A stretch of DNA of 64,000 nt from the NCBI GenBank assembly GCA_964412365.1, contig CAYPOI010000002.1:14305-78304 (forward strand). Direction: 5' to 3'. Of the stretch, positions 16,905 to 24,796 are shown piece by piece. The notes beneath the pieces were generated by a model. That model was not told the origin of the DNA, searched no databases, and worked only from the letters and a program-made list of their open reading frames with translations. The position numbers and the translations under genes were made by a program. Source of the DNA: CAMTWZ01 sp964412365 (GTDB lineage: Bacteria; Bacteroidota; Rhodothermia; Balneolales; HLUCCA01). Each line of letters begins with the position of its first letter. Within the stretch, counting starts at the first letter, position 1.

Positions 16905-19238
16905 ATGAAACACCTCTGCAGACTCCTCTTTTTTCTGATGCCGGTTACGGCCCTTTCTCAGACCACCATAACAGGTACGGTTCGGGATGCGATCACATCC
17001 GCACCTCTCACATCCGCCACCCTACAGGTGTCGGGAACCTTTCGGGGCACCGTCACCAATCCCGACGGACAATTCGAATTGACGATCCCATCCTTCCCTG
17101 CGGTTGTCATCATCCGATACATCGGGTACGATACCGACTCGGTGAGATTGGAACGTGAACCGGTGAGACCTTTATCCATTTCTCTGAGGCCGGCTAAGTA
17201 CCGGTTGCGAGAAATCGTGGTGACGGGCGATGACCCCGCGTTGGACATCATGCGGCGTGTGATCGCCAATAAAAAACGGTGGAGGGGAAACCTTCAATCG
17301 TATCAGGCGGAGGCGTATACGCGTCAGCGTTTGGAGAACGACACCAGCATCGTGTCGATTTCGGAAAGTCTGTCGGATGCGTATTGGGACAAGAACCGTG
17401 GCACACGGGAAGTGATTCGATACAAGCAACAGACCTCGAACATCGATCCGAGTTCGAACTTCGCAGCCGCCACGTTCATTCCGAATCTATATGATGATAA
17501 CATCACGATTTCTGGCTTTGAGTTGGTTGGTCCGACACATCCGAACGCTCTCGATTATTATCATTTTAAATTGGAGGGATTTCGACAACTGGATGACAAG
17601 ACGGTTTTCGACATCCTGATCTCCCCGAAACGAGCACTTCAACCGACTTTCGTCGGACGTTTATCGGTATTGGATGAGGATTTTGCGATGATCTTCATCG
17701 ATGTGAAGCCATCCGAGTCGGTCATGTTTCCACCTCCGATTCAAGAATTCGGACTTCATTACATCCAACAGTTCAGCAATTTCGGGAGTGAGTTCTGGTT
17801 GCCGGTGGATGTTCGAATCGAAGGAACCATCAAGATCGGTTTTCCGGGTCTGCAATTTCCACCGTTCAACTTTCGGCAGTTATCGCGGTTGGACAATTAT
17901 CAGGTCAATGTAGGAGTGCCGGGCATATTCTTTGAAACAAGTCGGAGATTGACGGTCGATTCGTTGTCCGTCTCCAAAGGCATCGAGAACCCTCGTATCG
18001 GAATGGCCATTCCATTGGATGAACGTGAACGAAACGCATACGATTCGGTGGACAGTACGATGACAATTGAACGAGCCTTTCGTCCGACCGGCGCATTGGC
18101 CAGGTTTGTAGACATGGACGAGGACGATTCCGAACCCAAGCCGAAAGGTCCGATCGCGAAGGCTTTGGATGGGTTCACACCGGATGTGCATGTGAACCGC
18201 GTGGAAGGATTTCATCTGGGCGTGAACTATGCTGTGCCGACATCCACACTACCCGTCACATTGAAACTAGGTGGTGGTTATGCGACCGGACCCGGCACGG
18301 CCTTTTATGGGACACGCATCGAACGGAAGAAACGAGACAAATTTCGATGGGATGTGGCCTATTCCTATGGAATCGAGAGTCGGTTTCGTGAATCGGTGTA
18401 TCCGCAATTCATGACCAGTGTGCTGCCATTGATCGGCCAACCCGATTATCACGATCAGTATGTTTCGGAAATGGTGACTGGGAGGATGTCGTATGATGTG
18501 ATTCGACCCAGACAGGGGCGACGCAGATCGGATGACAATCGTTTGTTTCGCCGATTTCGTGTGGGGGTGAGTCTGTCACAAGAACGGGCAGAATCAATCG
18601 CCAAAACAACGAATTACTCCATTCCTGGCGGGATCTTGCAACGTCCCAATCCAGCGATCACAGACGGCATCTATCGAAGCATCGGATTCCATTTGAACAC
18701 GACCGGGGATTCGGCGCCGTTCGGAATCGTGGGTCAACGCGCGTTCGATCTCAATACCGAGCATTCTGCCACCTATTCCCGATTTCACGGAAAGCTGGAT
18801 TATCGATTCGAAACCTTCCTTAGGCGCCGGTTTCTTCCCAATGTGCTGGATGTGAGCCTCATCGGAGGAACGGCATTGGGTGTGCTGCCCGTTCAACGCA
18901 GGCATCAATTGGATGGAAGTTTGGGTGCATTTAACCCGTTCGGTCAGCTAAAGACGTTGCGCTCCGCAGCTTACGATGCCAACCATGTGGCGGCCATCCA
19001 TTGGGAACATAATTTCAGAACAGTGCCCTTCGAATGGATGGGATGGGATGCGGCTGCGAAAAAAGGGGTTGGTGTGATTCTCTTCGGATCATCGGCCAGA
19101 ACATGGAGTATCGATCGAACCCATCATGAAATCGGAGCCTCCATCAACAGTCTGTTTGGCATCATGCGCGTGGATGTGGCCTATCGGCTCGACCAACCCG
19201 GCGTTTTCGCAGGATTCAGTTTAGCTAGAATCCTGTAA
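16905..19238 (+). CDS. CarboxypepD_reg-like / DUF5686 outer-membrane protein
   Basis: A 777-residue protein with a signal peptide (about 1-18, ending ALSQ). A carboxypeptidase regulatory-like beta-sandwich follows (ITGTVRDAITSAPLTSATLQ, about 20-110), then a long region matching the DUF5686 pattern: IMRRVIANKKRW, SYQAEAYTRQRLE and later barrel-like strands ending FAGFSLARIL. DUF5686 proteins are Bacteroidota envelope proteins of unknown mechanism, presumed outer-membrane barrels related in layout to TonB-dependent receptors but lacking a plug. The next gene starts 8 bases after its stop. No receptor partner genes are nearby. Confidence 0.82.
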   Translation: MKHLCRLLFFLMPVTALSQTTITGTVRDAITSAPLTSATLQVSGTFRGTVTNPDGQFELTIPSFPAVVIIRYIGYDTDSVRLEREPVRPLSISLRPAKYRLREIVVTGDDPALDIMRRVIANKKRWRGNLQSYQAEAYTRQRLENDTSIVSISESLSDAYWDKNRGTREVIRYKQQTSNIDPSSNFAAATFIPNLYDDNITISGFELVGPTHPNALDYYHFKLEGFRQLDDKTVFDILISPKRALQPTFVGRLSVLDEDFAMIFIDVKPSESVMFPPPIQEFGLHYIQQFSNFGSEFWLPVDVRIEGTIKIGFPGLQFPPFNFRQLSRLDNYQVNVGVPGIFFETSRRLTVDSLSVSKGIENPRIGMAIPLDERERNAYDSVDSTMTIERAFRPTGALARFVDMDEDDSEPKPKGPIAKALDGFTPDVHVNRVEGFHLGVNYAVPTSTLPVTLKLGGGYATGPGTAFYGTRIERKKRDKFRWDVAYSYGIESRFRESVYPQFMTSVLPLIGQPDYHDQYVSEMVTGRMSYDVIRPRQGRRRSDDNRLFRRFRVGVSLSQERAESIAKTTNYSIPGGILQRPNPAITDGIYRSIGFHLNTTGDSAPFGIVGQRAFDLNTEHSATYSRFHGKLDYRFETFLRRRFLPNVLDVSLIGGTALGVLPVQRRHQLDGSLGAFNPFGQLKTLRSAAYDANHVAAIHWEHNFRTVPFEWMGWDAAAKKGVGVILFGSSARTWSIDRTHHEIGASINSLFGIMRVDVAYRLDQPGVFAGFSLARIL

Positions 19239-19246
19239 ATTCATGA

Positions 19247-21541
19247 ATGCGATACACAATCCTCTGTCTGATTCTTTTAACGGCGTTTATTTCACCGGCC
19301 AATAGCCAACCAGTCGATTCGTGGCGCAGTTATGTGTCGCATATCGCTGTCCAAGATGTGATATCTGAGCCGGATGGGGACTTATGGGTGATCTCCACCG
19401 GTGGGTTGTATCATCGTTCCACCGATGGCACCATCACCCAGTATTCCAAACTCGACGGCTTGTACGGCACCAATCCGACCTCACTGTTGCTGGATGCTCC
19501 CCGTAATCGCGTTTGGTTGGGATACGACGACGGTACCTATTCGTATCTAGATGTCGAAACGAGCGTCATCCGCACCTTCACCGACATCCAACGAAATACC
19601 CGGTTTCTCACACGACGCATCAATCAGATCGTTCTTTCAGGCGATGACATTCTGATCGGGACAGATTTCGGAATTGTGATCGTACGTGCCGAAACGGGCA
19701 TCGTGGCCGATTCGTACACGAATCTGGGCTCCTTCGAATCTGGAATCCGGGTAAGATCATTGGTTCGCCAAGATGGCGTGTTCATCTTAGGAACGGATGC
19801 GGGCATTGCGGTCGGGGATCCGTCGATGGGCGACCTCCTTGTATCCACGAGTTGGAACACGTATGCGACTCCGAATCCGGTTGTGTCGATGGGATATCAA
19901 AACGATGTGTTGTACCTGACCCATGGCATGGAGAACGCTCGATTTGTGAATAATGCGATCGAGTCCGTCGGCATTTGGCCTTTTGCTGTGGCTCGTTATG
20001 TCTCGGTTTCTGACGGCGGTTTGGCTGGCATCCAGATTGGCGGGATCGCTGTTCTGAAATCGGATCAATCGGTCGAAACCATCACCTTGCCAAATTCAGG
20101 AGTTCGACATTCGTCAATCACCCGTGTTGGGACAAGTTGGGTGATCGGCACCTTCAATCAAGGTCTGTACATCCGCACCAATTTAAATGACGAACGCATC
20201 ACGTTGAATACGCCTTATTTGAATCTGTTCAGCCAGTTGCATTATTCGGATGGGGTACTGGCGGTTGCATCGAGTGGGACTCCGGGTCAGGTCAATTTCA
20301 TTTTCCAAACGACCGGGTATTCGTTGCTGCGCGACGACACATGGGAAAATGTGAATCGGGATACGTCTCCGTTCTTCGCTGAGCGTTCGTTGAACAGCGT
20401 ATTCAAAGTGACATCGAACGACGAGCACTACTTTTTTGGCACATTCGGAGCGGGCATCCTTCGAAGAAGCAAGACGACCGGGGAACATGTGTTATATGAT
20501 GGAACCAATGGAAATCTACCAGGATTTTCCCCGACGTTCATCGTCAGCACCGGTTTGTCGCCCGACCGAACCGGTAACATTTGGGCGGCAATGTGGGCCA
20601 ACACTACAGAACCGCTTGTGAAGTATGATCGAGCCACCGAGGAATGGACCCGATATCCGATTTCAAGCAAGGTGCCGAATCTCACACTGTATCGGGATGT
20701 GTTTGTGGATTCCTACGACCAAAAATGGATCATCTTGATGACGCCAAGCCAGCAGGGTCGCGGTTTGTTGGTGGCCACATTTGATGCCGATGGAAACGAG
20801 CAATCGTTCCGCTTAACAACCAATGATGCGGAGGGTGCATTACCCAATGAAACCGTCAGAGCCGTGGTGCAAGATCAACGGGGTGAAATTTGGGTGGGAA
20901 CCGACCGCGGAATCGTGCGCTTTCTGTTTCCAGACCGCATCATCAACGGAAGCACCCAAGAACGACGTTCCACCCCGCTGATCAATGAAGATCCGACCGT
21001 GAGCGACCGCATCTTGCTTCGTGATATCCAAGTGACAGCGATGGCGGTGGATCCGTCCAATCAAAAATGGGTCGGAACCTTGAATGATGGAATTTGGCTG
21101 ATTTCCGAAACAGGCAGCTCAGTGTTGAAACATTTCACAGCTGAAAACTCCCCACTCGTTTCAAATCGCATCCAGTCTATCGCCGTGGATTCGCAAACCG
21201 GAGAAGTGTACATAGCGACGGATTTGGGTATGGTAGGCTATGTGGCGGAATCGACCGTAGGTGTTACGGACATGGCCGAACTGGTTGTGTATCCCAATCC
21301 CTACTCGTATTCCACTTCAGCAGGTAGCTTGGTCTATATTGAAGGTTTGAAGGATGATGCCACCGTTCATGTGTTGTCTGTAGACGGAACGTTGGTGAAA
21401 CGTATGGAAACGCGGGGTGGTCGTGTGTCTTGGGATGGACTGGATGAGCGAGGAAATCGCCTGCCGACCGGAATCTATTCCATCGTCGGTACCCATGAAT
21501 CGGGTTCCCGGGGATCCACCAAGATTCTGATGATGCCCTAA
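19247..21541 (+). CDS. PorZ-like beta-propeller protein with C-terminal FlgD-like/T9SS-type domain
   Basis: A 764-residue secreted protein. After a signal peptide (about 1-20) come two-component-regulator-type propeller blades: WRSYVSHIAVQDV, DGDLWVISTGGLY, NRVWLGYDDGTYS, GDDILIGTDFGIVIV, GEIWVGTDRGIVRF. The C-terminus (about 680-764) has VVYPNPYS and GNRLPTGIYSIVGT, the pattern of FlgD-type Ig or type IX sorting domains. Length and layout match PorZ, a cell-surface component of type IX secretion. No other T9SS gene is in the window, so the PorZ assignment rests on architecture. It is closely coupled to the DUF5686 gene. Confidence 0.72.
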   Translation: MRYTILCLILLTAFISPANSQPVDSWRSYVSHIAVQDVISEPDGDLWVISTGGLYHRSTDGTITQYSKLDGLYGTNPTSLLLDAPRNRVWLGYDDGTYSYLDVETSVIRTFTDIQRNTRFLTRRINQIVLSGDDILIGTDFGIVIVRAETGIVADSYTNLGSFESGIRVRSLVRQDGVFILGTDAGIAVGDPSMGDLLVSTSWNTYATPNPVVSMGYQNDVLYLTHGMENARFVNNAIESVGIWPFAVARYVSVSDGGLAGIQIGGIAVLKSDQSVETITLPNSGVRHSSITRVGTSWVIGTFNQGLYIRTNLNDERITLNTPYLNLFSQLHYSDGVLAVASSGTPGQVNFIFQTTGYSLLRDDTWENVNRDTSPFFAERSLNSVFKVTSNDEHYFFGTFGAGILRRSKTTGEHVLYDGTNGNLPGFSPTFIVSTGLSPDRTGNIWAAMWANTTEPLVKYDRATEEWTRYPISSKVPNLTLYRDVFVDSYDQKWIILMTPSQQGRGLLVATFDADGNEQSFRLTTNDAEGALPNETVRAVVQDQRGEIWVGTDRGIVRFLFPDRIINGSTQERRSTPLINEDPTVSDRILLRDIQVTAMAVDPSNQKWVGTLNDGIWLISETGSSVLKHFTAENSPLVSNRIQSIAVDSQTGEVYIATDLGMVGYVAESTVGVTDMAELVVYPNPYSYSTSAGSLVYIEGLKDDATVHVLSVDGTLVKRMETRGGRVSWDGLDERGNRLPTGIYSIVGTHESGSRGSTKILMMP

Positions 21542-21545
21542 ATAA

Positions 21546-21575
21546 AAAAAGGCGACCCAATAGGGCCGCCTTTTT
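21546..21575. terminator. bidirectional rho-independent terminator
   Basis: A stem of AAAAAGGCG-A-CCC with GGG-C-CGCCTTTTT around loop AATA, with a single A-C mismatch. It has A-runs on one side and T-runs on the other, so it can end both the PorZ-like gene (plus) and the OmpA lipoprotein gene (minus). Confidence 0.85.
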
Positions 21576-21594
21576 AAGGTCGATCACATCCCGC

Positions 21595-22542
21595 TTAGCG
21601 GCGAGGAGTGAATGGGAACGGGTTCAGTGGAACCGATTCCGCTCTGCGGTTGGCGCGGCAGCCGCGACCGGTCGCATCATCCGTTGCGCAAGGAACTGGA
21701 GCTTTGCCCAATCCACGTGATTCAATACGATTTTCGGCAACACCGTTGCGCACGTAGAACTGACGAACCGCGTTCGCGCGACGAACAGACAAGCGGAGGT
21801 TGTATTGGTCTCCACCCACATGGTCGGTGTACGCATCCACACGGATTTTGAAGTTCGGAGCGGCTTTGAGTTTCTCAATGTTTTGAGTGAGCAACTGGCC
21901 AGCTTGTGAATCGATGTTCGACATGTCGAATGCGAAGTTGACCGTATCCAACGTGCGGATGAACAACGGATCGTTCGCATCCAATGGATTGGTTGCCATT
22001 TGGATTTCCTGACCGTCGGTGAATCCATCACCATCCGTATCTGGGTTGTTCGGATCGGTTTTGTGTGTCATCACTTCATCGTAATCGCTGAGGCCATCGC
22101 CATCGGTATCCGCCGACAATGGATTGGAGCGATGCTTGTTCACTTCGTCACCATCGGATAAGCCGTCGCCATCGGTGTCTGGATTTTTTGGGTCGGTTTT
22201 GTGAACATTCACTTCATCACCATCCGAAAGGCCGTCACCGTCGGTATCTGCGTTGTTCGGATCGGTGCTGTGTTTCATCACTTCATCGAAATCATTCAAT
22301 CCATCACCATCGGTATCTGGATTCAACGGGTTGGTGTTGTACACACGAAGTTCGTCGTAATCGTTGAGTCCGTCTCCGTCGGTGTCACGCGCACGAAGTT
22401 GATCATCGGTGAGTGAGTTCAAATACTCAAGAGTCATTGGATTTGGTTCTGGCTCTACAGCAGGTGGTGGCTTTGGGCAGGCCATAACCACGACCGCAAG
22501 GACTACCATCATTAGGTAGCGTTGGTAAATAGGGTTAATCAT
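21595..22542 (-). CDS. OmpA-family lipoprotein with thrombospondin type 3 repeats
   Basis: A 315-residue outer-membrane lipoprotein. The signal peptide ends in lipobox VVMAC (Cys22), followed by a Pro-rich linker (PKPPPAVEPEPNP). Six TSP3-type calcium-binding repeats of 23 residues, each beginning DTDGDGxxDxxE, fill about residues 53-190. A C-terminal OmpA domain (about 195-310) carries VNFAFDMSNID and the peptidoglycan-binding pattern YTDHVGGDQYNLRLSVRRA. The protein likely ties the outer membrane to the wall through a stiff calcium-bound rod. It is monocistronic, convergent with the PorZ-like gene across a shared terminator. Confidence 0.92.
   Translation of the reverse strand: MINPIYQRYLMMVVLAVVVMACPKPPPAVEPEPNPMTLEYLNSLTDDQLRARDTDGDGLNDYDELRVYNTNPLNPDTDGDGLNDFDEVMKHSTDPNNADTDGDGLSDGDEVNVHKTDPKNPDTDGDGLSDGDEVNKHRSNPLSADTDGDGLSDYDEVMTHKTDPNNPDTDGDGFTDGQEIQMATNPLDANDPLFIRTLDTVNFAFDMSNIDSQAGQLLTQNIEKLKAAPNFKIRVDAYTDHVGGDQYNLRLSVRRANAVRQFYVRNGVAENRIESRGLGKAPVPCATDDATGRGCRANRRAESVPLNPFPFTPRR
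21973..22386 (-). repeat. six tandem 69-bp coding repeats (TSP3)
   Basis: Six consecutive 23-codon units inside the OmpA lipoprotein gene encode DTDGDGL-type calcium loops. The 'catcaccatcggta' type core recurs in each unit, the third and fourth sharing the peptide DTDGDGLSDGDEVN. The repeats are conserved in protein and diverged in DNA, the last unit most. Confidence 0.85.
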
Positions 22543-22659
22543 TGTTTTTCTGGTGAGTGAATATATGTGGATGGTATTTGTGTTGAAAATAGCACAATAA
22601 ATGTGTATGTGCCAAACGGATGGAGTTTTAATTTATTGAATAGATCGTAGGAAACTTGG

Positions 22660-22667
22660 TATATTTG
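22660..22667 (+). promoter_or_regulatory. TAnnTTTG promoter element of tRNA-Ala
   Basis: TATATTTG lies 9 bases before the first base of the mature tRNA. A TTG occurs 21 bases upstream of it (22636-22638). This matches the -33/-7 layout of Bacteroidota promoters, with transcription starting close to the tRNA 5' end. Confidence 0.6.
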
Positions 22668-22676
22668 CTTCCCCAT

Positions 22677-22750
<74 letters not shown>

Positions 22751-22753
22751 CAA

Positions 22754-22785
22754 AGGCTCTCCGATACCATCGGGGAGCCTTTTTT
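22754..22785 (+). terminator. rho-independent terminator of tRNA-Ala
   Basis: AGGCTCTCCGAT and ATCGGGGAGCCT form a 12-bp stem with one G-T pair around loop ACC, followed by six T. It begins 4 bases after the tRNA. Confidence 0.88.
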
Positions 22786-22861
22786 ATGTTAGGAACATGA
22801 ATGGTAAGGGTGGGTTTATATTCCGTACATTCAACCACTTGACGTTACTGATTGTGCACCA

Positions 22862-24031
22862 ATGAAACGTTTTCTCTTCATCCCGATACTGCTCGTTTGT
22901 AACCTGGTCGGCATAGCTCAAACCACGCCTGATGTGGTTGTGGATGTCAGATTGACCGAAGCAGTGACCAAGGCTCAAGTCATCTCATTATCGACCATAG
23001 GCGTGAACGCACGAGGTCAAGGGCAGCGTGTGATGGAGCTCGTACTTCAGAACCGATCCAACACGACTGTAAGTGATTTGTTTTTACATGTCAGTGTATC
23101 GGCATCTTCGGTCGGATTGATCGCAACAGTCGATACCAATCCTTACCATCCGTTCAGTCTGAAGCCCATGCAATTGGTTGTGGCAGACAACAATCGACTT
23201 AAAAACGGTATTCCAGATATCGACGGAGGAAACTCGTTTGAGGGTGGATTGACAACAGAAGGGGAAGATTTCGTTGAATCCTTGGCAGGTGCGACCCGCC
23301 TTCCGGATGCGGTTTATACCGTTGTTGTATCGCTGTATCATGGCAAAAATCGATTAAATGGCGGACGTTTGGTGTCTACCGTCACACAAAGCATCGGTTC
23401 GCGTCCTATCACGAATGTCACTGATTTCAATTTGCTCACACCTGGCGGCCCCTTAGGTTCGAATGAGTTATCCGCCTCATCTCAACCTTCATTTCGTTGG
23501 GAAGGCCCAAGCGAAACGGAGTATCGTCTGATCATTGTGCAAGATCCCGGACGGGGGCAGTCGGCGGAGTCTCTCATCCAAGCGGCACTTTCCACCGAAC
23601 CGATGATTGGGCGAAGCCCGGCCGGATCTCTGCTGGAAAATGAGATGATCGATGCCATCATTCGTAACAACACGTTTTTCTATCCGACATCCGGTGTGAA
23701 ACGGTTGGCTTTCGGGCGTAAATACTACTGGCAGGTCATCGCACAAATCCGAACAAGCCGCGGCGTAGACACTCGGCCATCCTCAATCTTTGAGTTCACG
23801 TTATCAAATCCGCAAACCACGCAGAACGCTGAACTTCAGACAGCACTCCTTCCCTTGGCGTCATCCATCAGTCCCGAAGTGGCCGCAGCCATCCAACAGA
23901 TGATCCAAAGCGGTTATTCTATGGACAAACTGGTTATCGATGGTCGTGAACTTTCTGGTGCTGCTTTGCAAGCCTTTCTGGAAGATTTCGTGGATAAGGT
24001 GAAACGTGGTGAAATCATCCTTGTGAAATGA
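22862..24031 (+). CDS. secreted protein of unknown function, first gene of the FecR/CHASE2-cyclase operon
   Basis: A 389-residue protein I do not recognise. A signal peptide ends near residue 20 (VGIAQT). An N-terminal beta-sandwich-like domain (about 22-170) contains VMELVLQNRSNTTVSDLFLHV, reminiscent of proteins describing intermediate-strength extracellular scaffolds. A second domain contains PSFRWEGPSETEYRLIIVQD, which resembles fibronectin-III-like modules, and a third segment (about 320-389) is helical. Its stop overlaps the FecR start (ATGA), so it belongs to the operon. It is probably periplasmic or surface exposed and may supply the ligand-facing part of that system; this is inference. 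Confidence 0.78.
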   Translation: MKRFLFIPILLVCNLVGIAQTTPDVVVDVRLTEAVTKAQVISLSTIGVNARGQGQRVMELVLQNRSNTTVSDLFLHVSVSASSVGLIATVDTNPYHPFSLKPMQLVVADNNRLKNGIPDIDGGNSFEGGLTTEGEDFVESLAGATRLPDAVYTVVVSLYHGKNRLNGGRLVSTVTQSIGSRPITNVTDFNLLTPGGPLGSNELSASSQPSFRWEGPSETEYRLIIVQDPGRGQSAESLIQAALSTEPMIGRSPAGSLLENEMIDAIIRNNTFFYPTSGVKRLAFGRKYYWQVIAQIRTSRGVDTRPSSIFEFTLSNPQTTQNAELQTALLPLASSISPEVAAAIQQMIQSGYSMDKLVIDGRELSGAALQAFLEDFVDKVKRGEIILVK

Positions 24032-24795
24032 GACAGACATTGTACACATCCGCTTTCGGAATCATAGTCCTGCTTATGGTAGGATGGAGTGATAAACCGC
24101 AGAACAGCCGTGAAGATGCGATGTTGGAAACAGCCAATGCCGAAGCACAACGTCCGCTTGCGATTGTGCGACGGTTCCGGCCGATGGTTCAAGTTCGGGA
24201 TTCAGAGAATGTGGAATGGGTTGAAGCAACGGTCGCCTATCAATTATTCGACAGAGACACCCTCCGCACGGAAAGTGAAGGATATGCCGTTCTGCAGTTG
24301 ATTGACAACAGTTTGGCGCGAGTGAGGCCGAACTCAGTTTTGGTGATCCGCGGTGAACCGAATTCCAGAAACGGATTGAACTCACGGATTCAAGTGGAAA
24401 GCGGTGAAGTGAATTTGCGCGTCGAGGGACGAGTGAGTCAATATGAAGTGGCTACACCTTCCGCGGTTGCCGCTGTGAAAGGAACTGAATTCACAACCCG
24501 AATCCTGTTGGATGGAAGCTCAGAATTTATTTGCTATTCGGGTGTTGTTGAAATCAAGGCAAACACATCGGGCCGTGCCCAAAACCTGACCCGTCGCAGA
24601 CGGGCGGTTGTGGATCCGGACGGGAACAACATCATAATCAATACCCTCAGCAATCAGGAGGTTCGTCGCAATCAATCGGAGTATCAGCAGTTGGATACAT
24701 CGTCAAAACCAAAAGTTGTGAGAATTCGATTCGTGAATGCCGACGGCCAAGTGCAGGAAATAGAAATTCAGTATTTCGAGAAACTTCAACCCTGA
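24028..24795 (+). CDS. FecR-domain periplasmic protein
   Basis: A 255-residue protein with a single N-terminal hydrophobic segment (about 6-19) and a FecR-type beta domain (about 50-205). The typical motifs are DTLRTESEGYAVLQLIDNS, VRPNSVLVI, VESGEVNLRVEG and VATPSAVAAVKGTEFTT. Classical FecR proteins are anti-sigma factors, with a cytoplasmic N-terminal domain that controls an ECF sigma factor. This one lacks that domain and has no sigma factor beside it, so it is a stand-alone periplasmic FecR module. Genes encoding FecR next to CHASE2-cyclases are seen in several phyla, which supports a shared signalling role. It overlaps the previous gene and is one base from the next. Confidence 0.88.
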   Translation: MRQTLYTSAFGIIVLLMVGWSDKPQNSREDAMLETANAEAQRPLAIVRRFRPMVQVRDSENVEWVEATVAYQLFDRDTLRTESEGYAVLQLIDNSLARVRPNSVLVIRGEPNSRNGLNSRIQVESGEVNLRVEGRVSQYEVATPSAVAAVKGTEFTTRILLDGSSEFICYSGVVEIKANTSGRAQNLTRRRRAVVDPDGNNIIINTLSNQEVRRNQSEYQQLDTSSKPKVVRIRFVNADGQVQEIEIQYFEKLQP

Positions 24796-24796
24796 C

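Noticed and set aside
21973..22386. Possible CRISPR-like array (regular 69-bp units)
   Set aside because: Units are contiguous coding repeats of TSP3 calcium loops without spacers.
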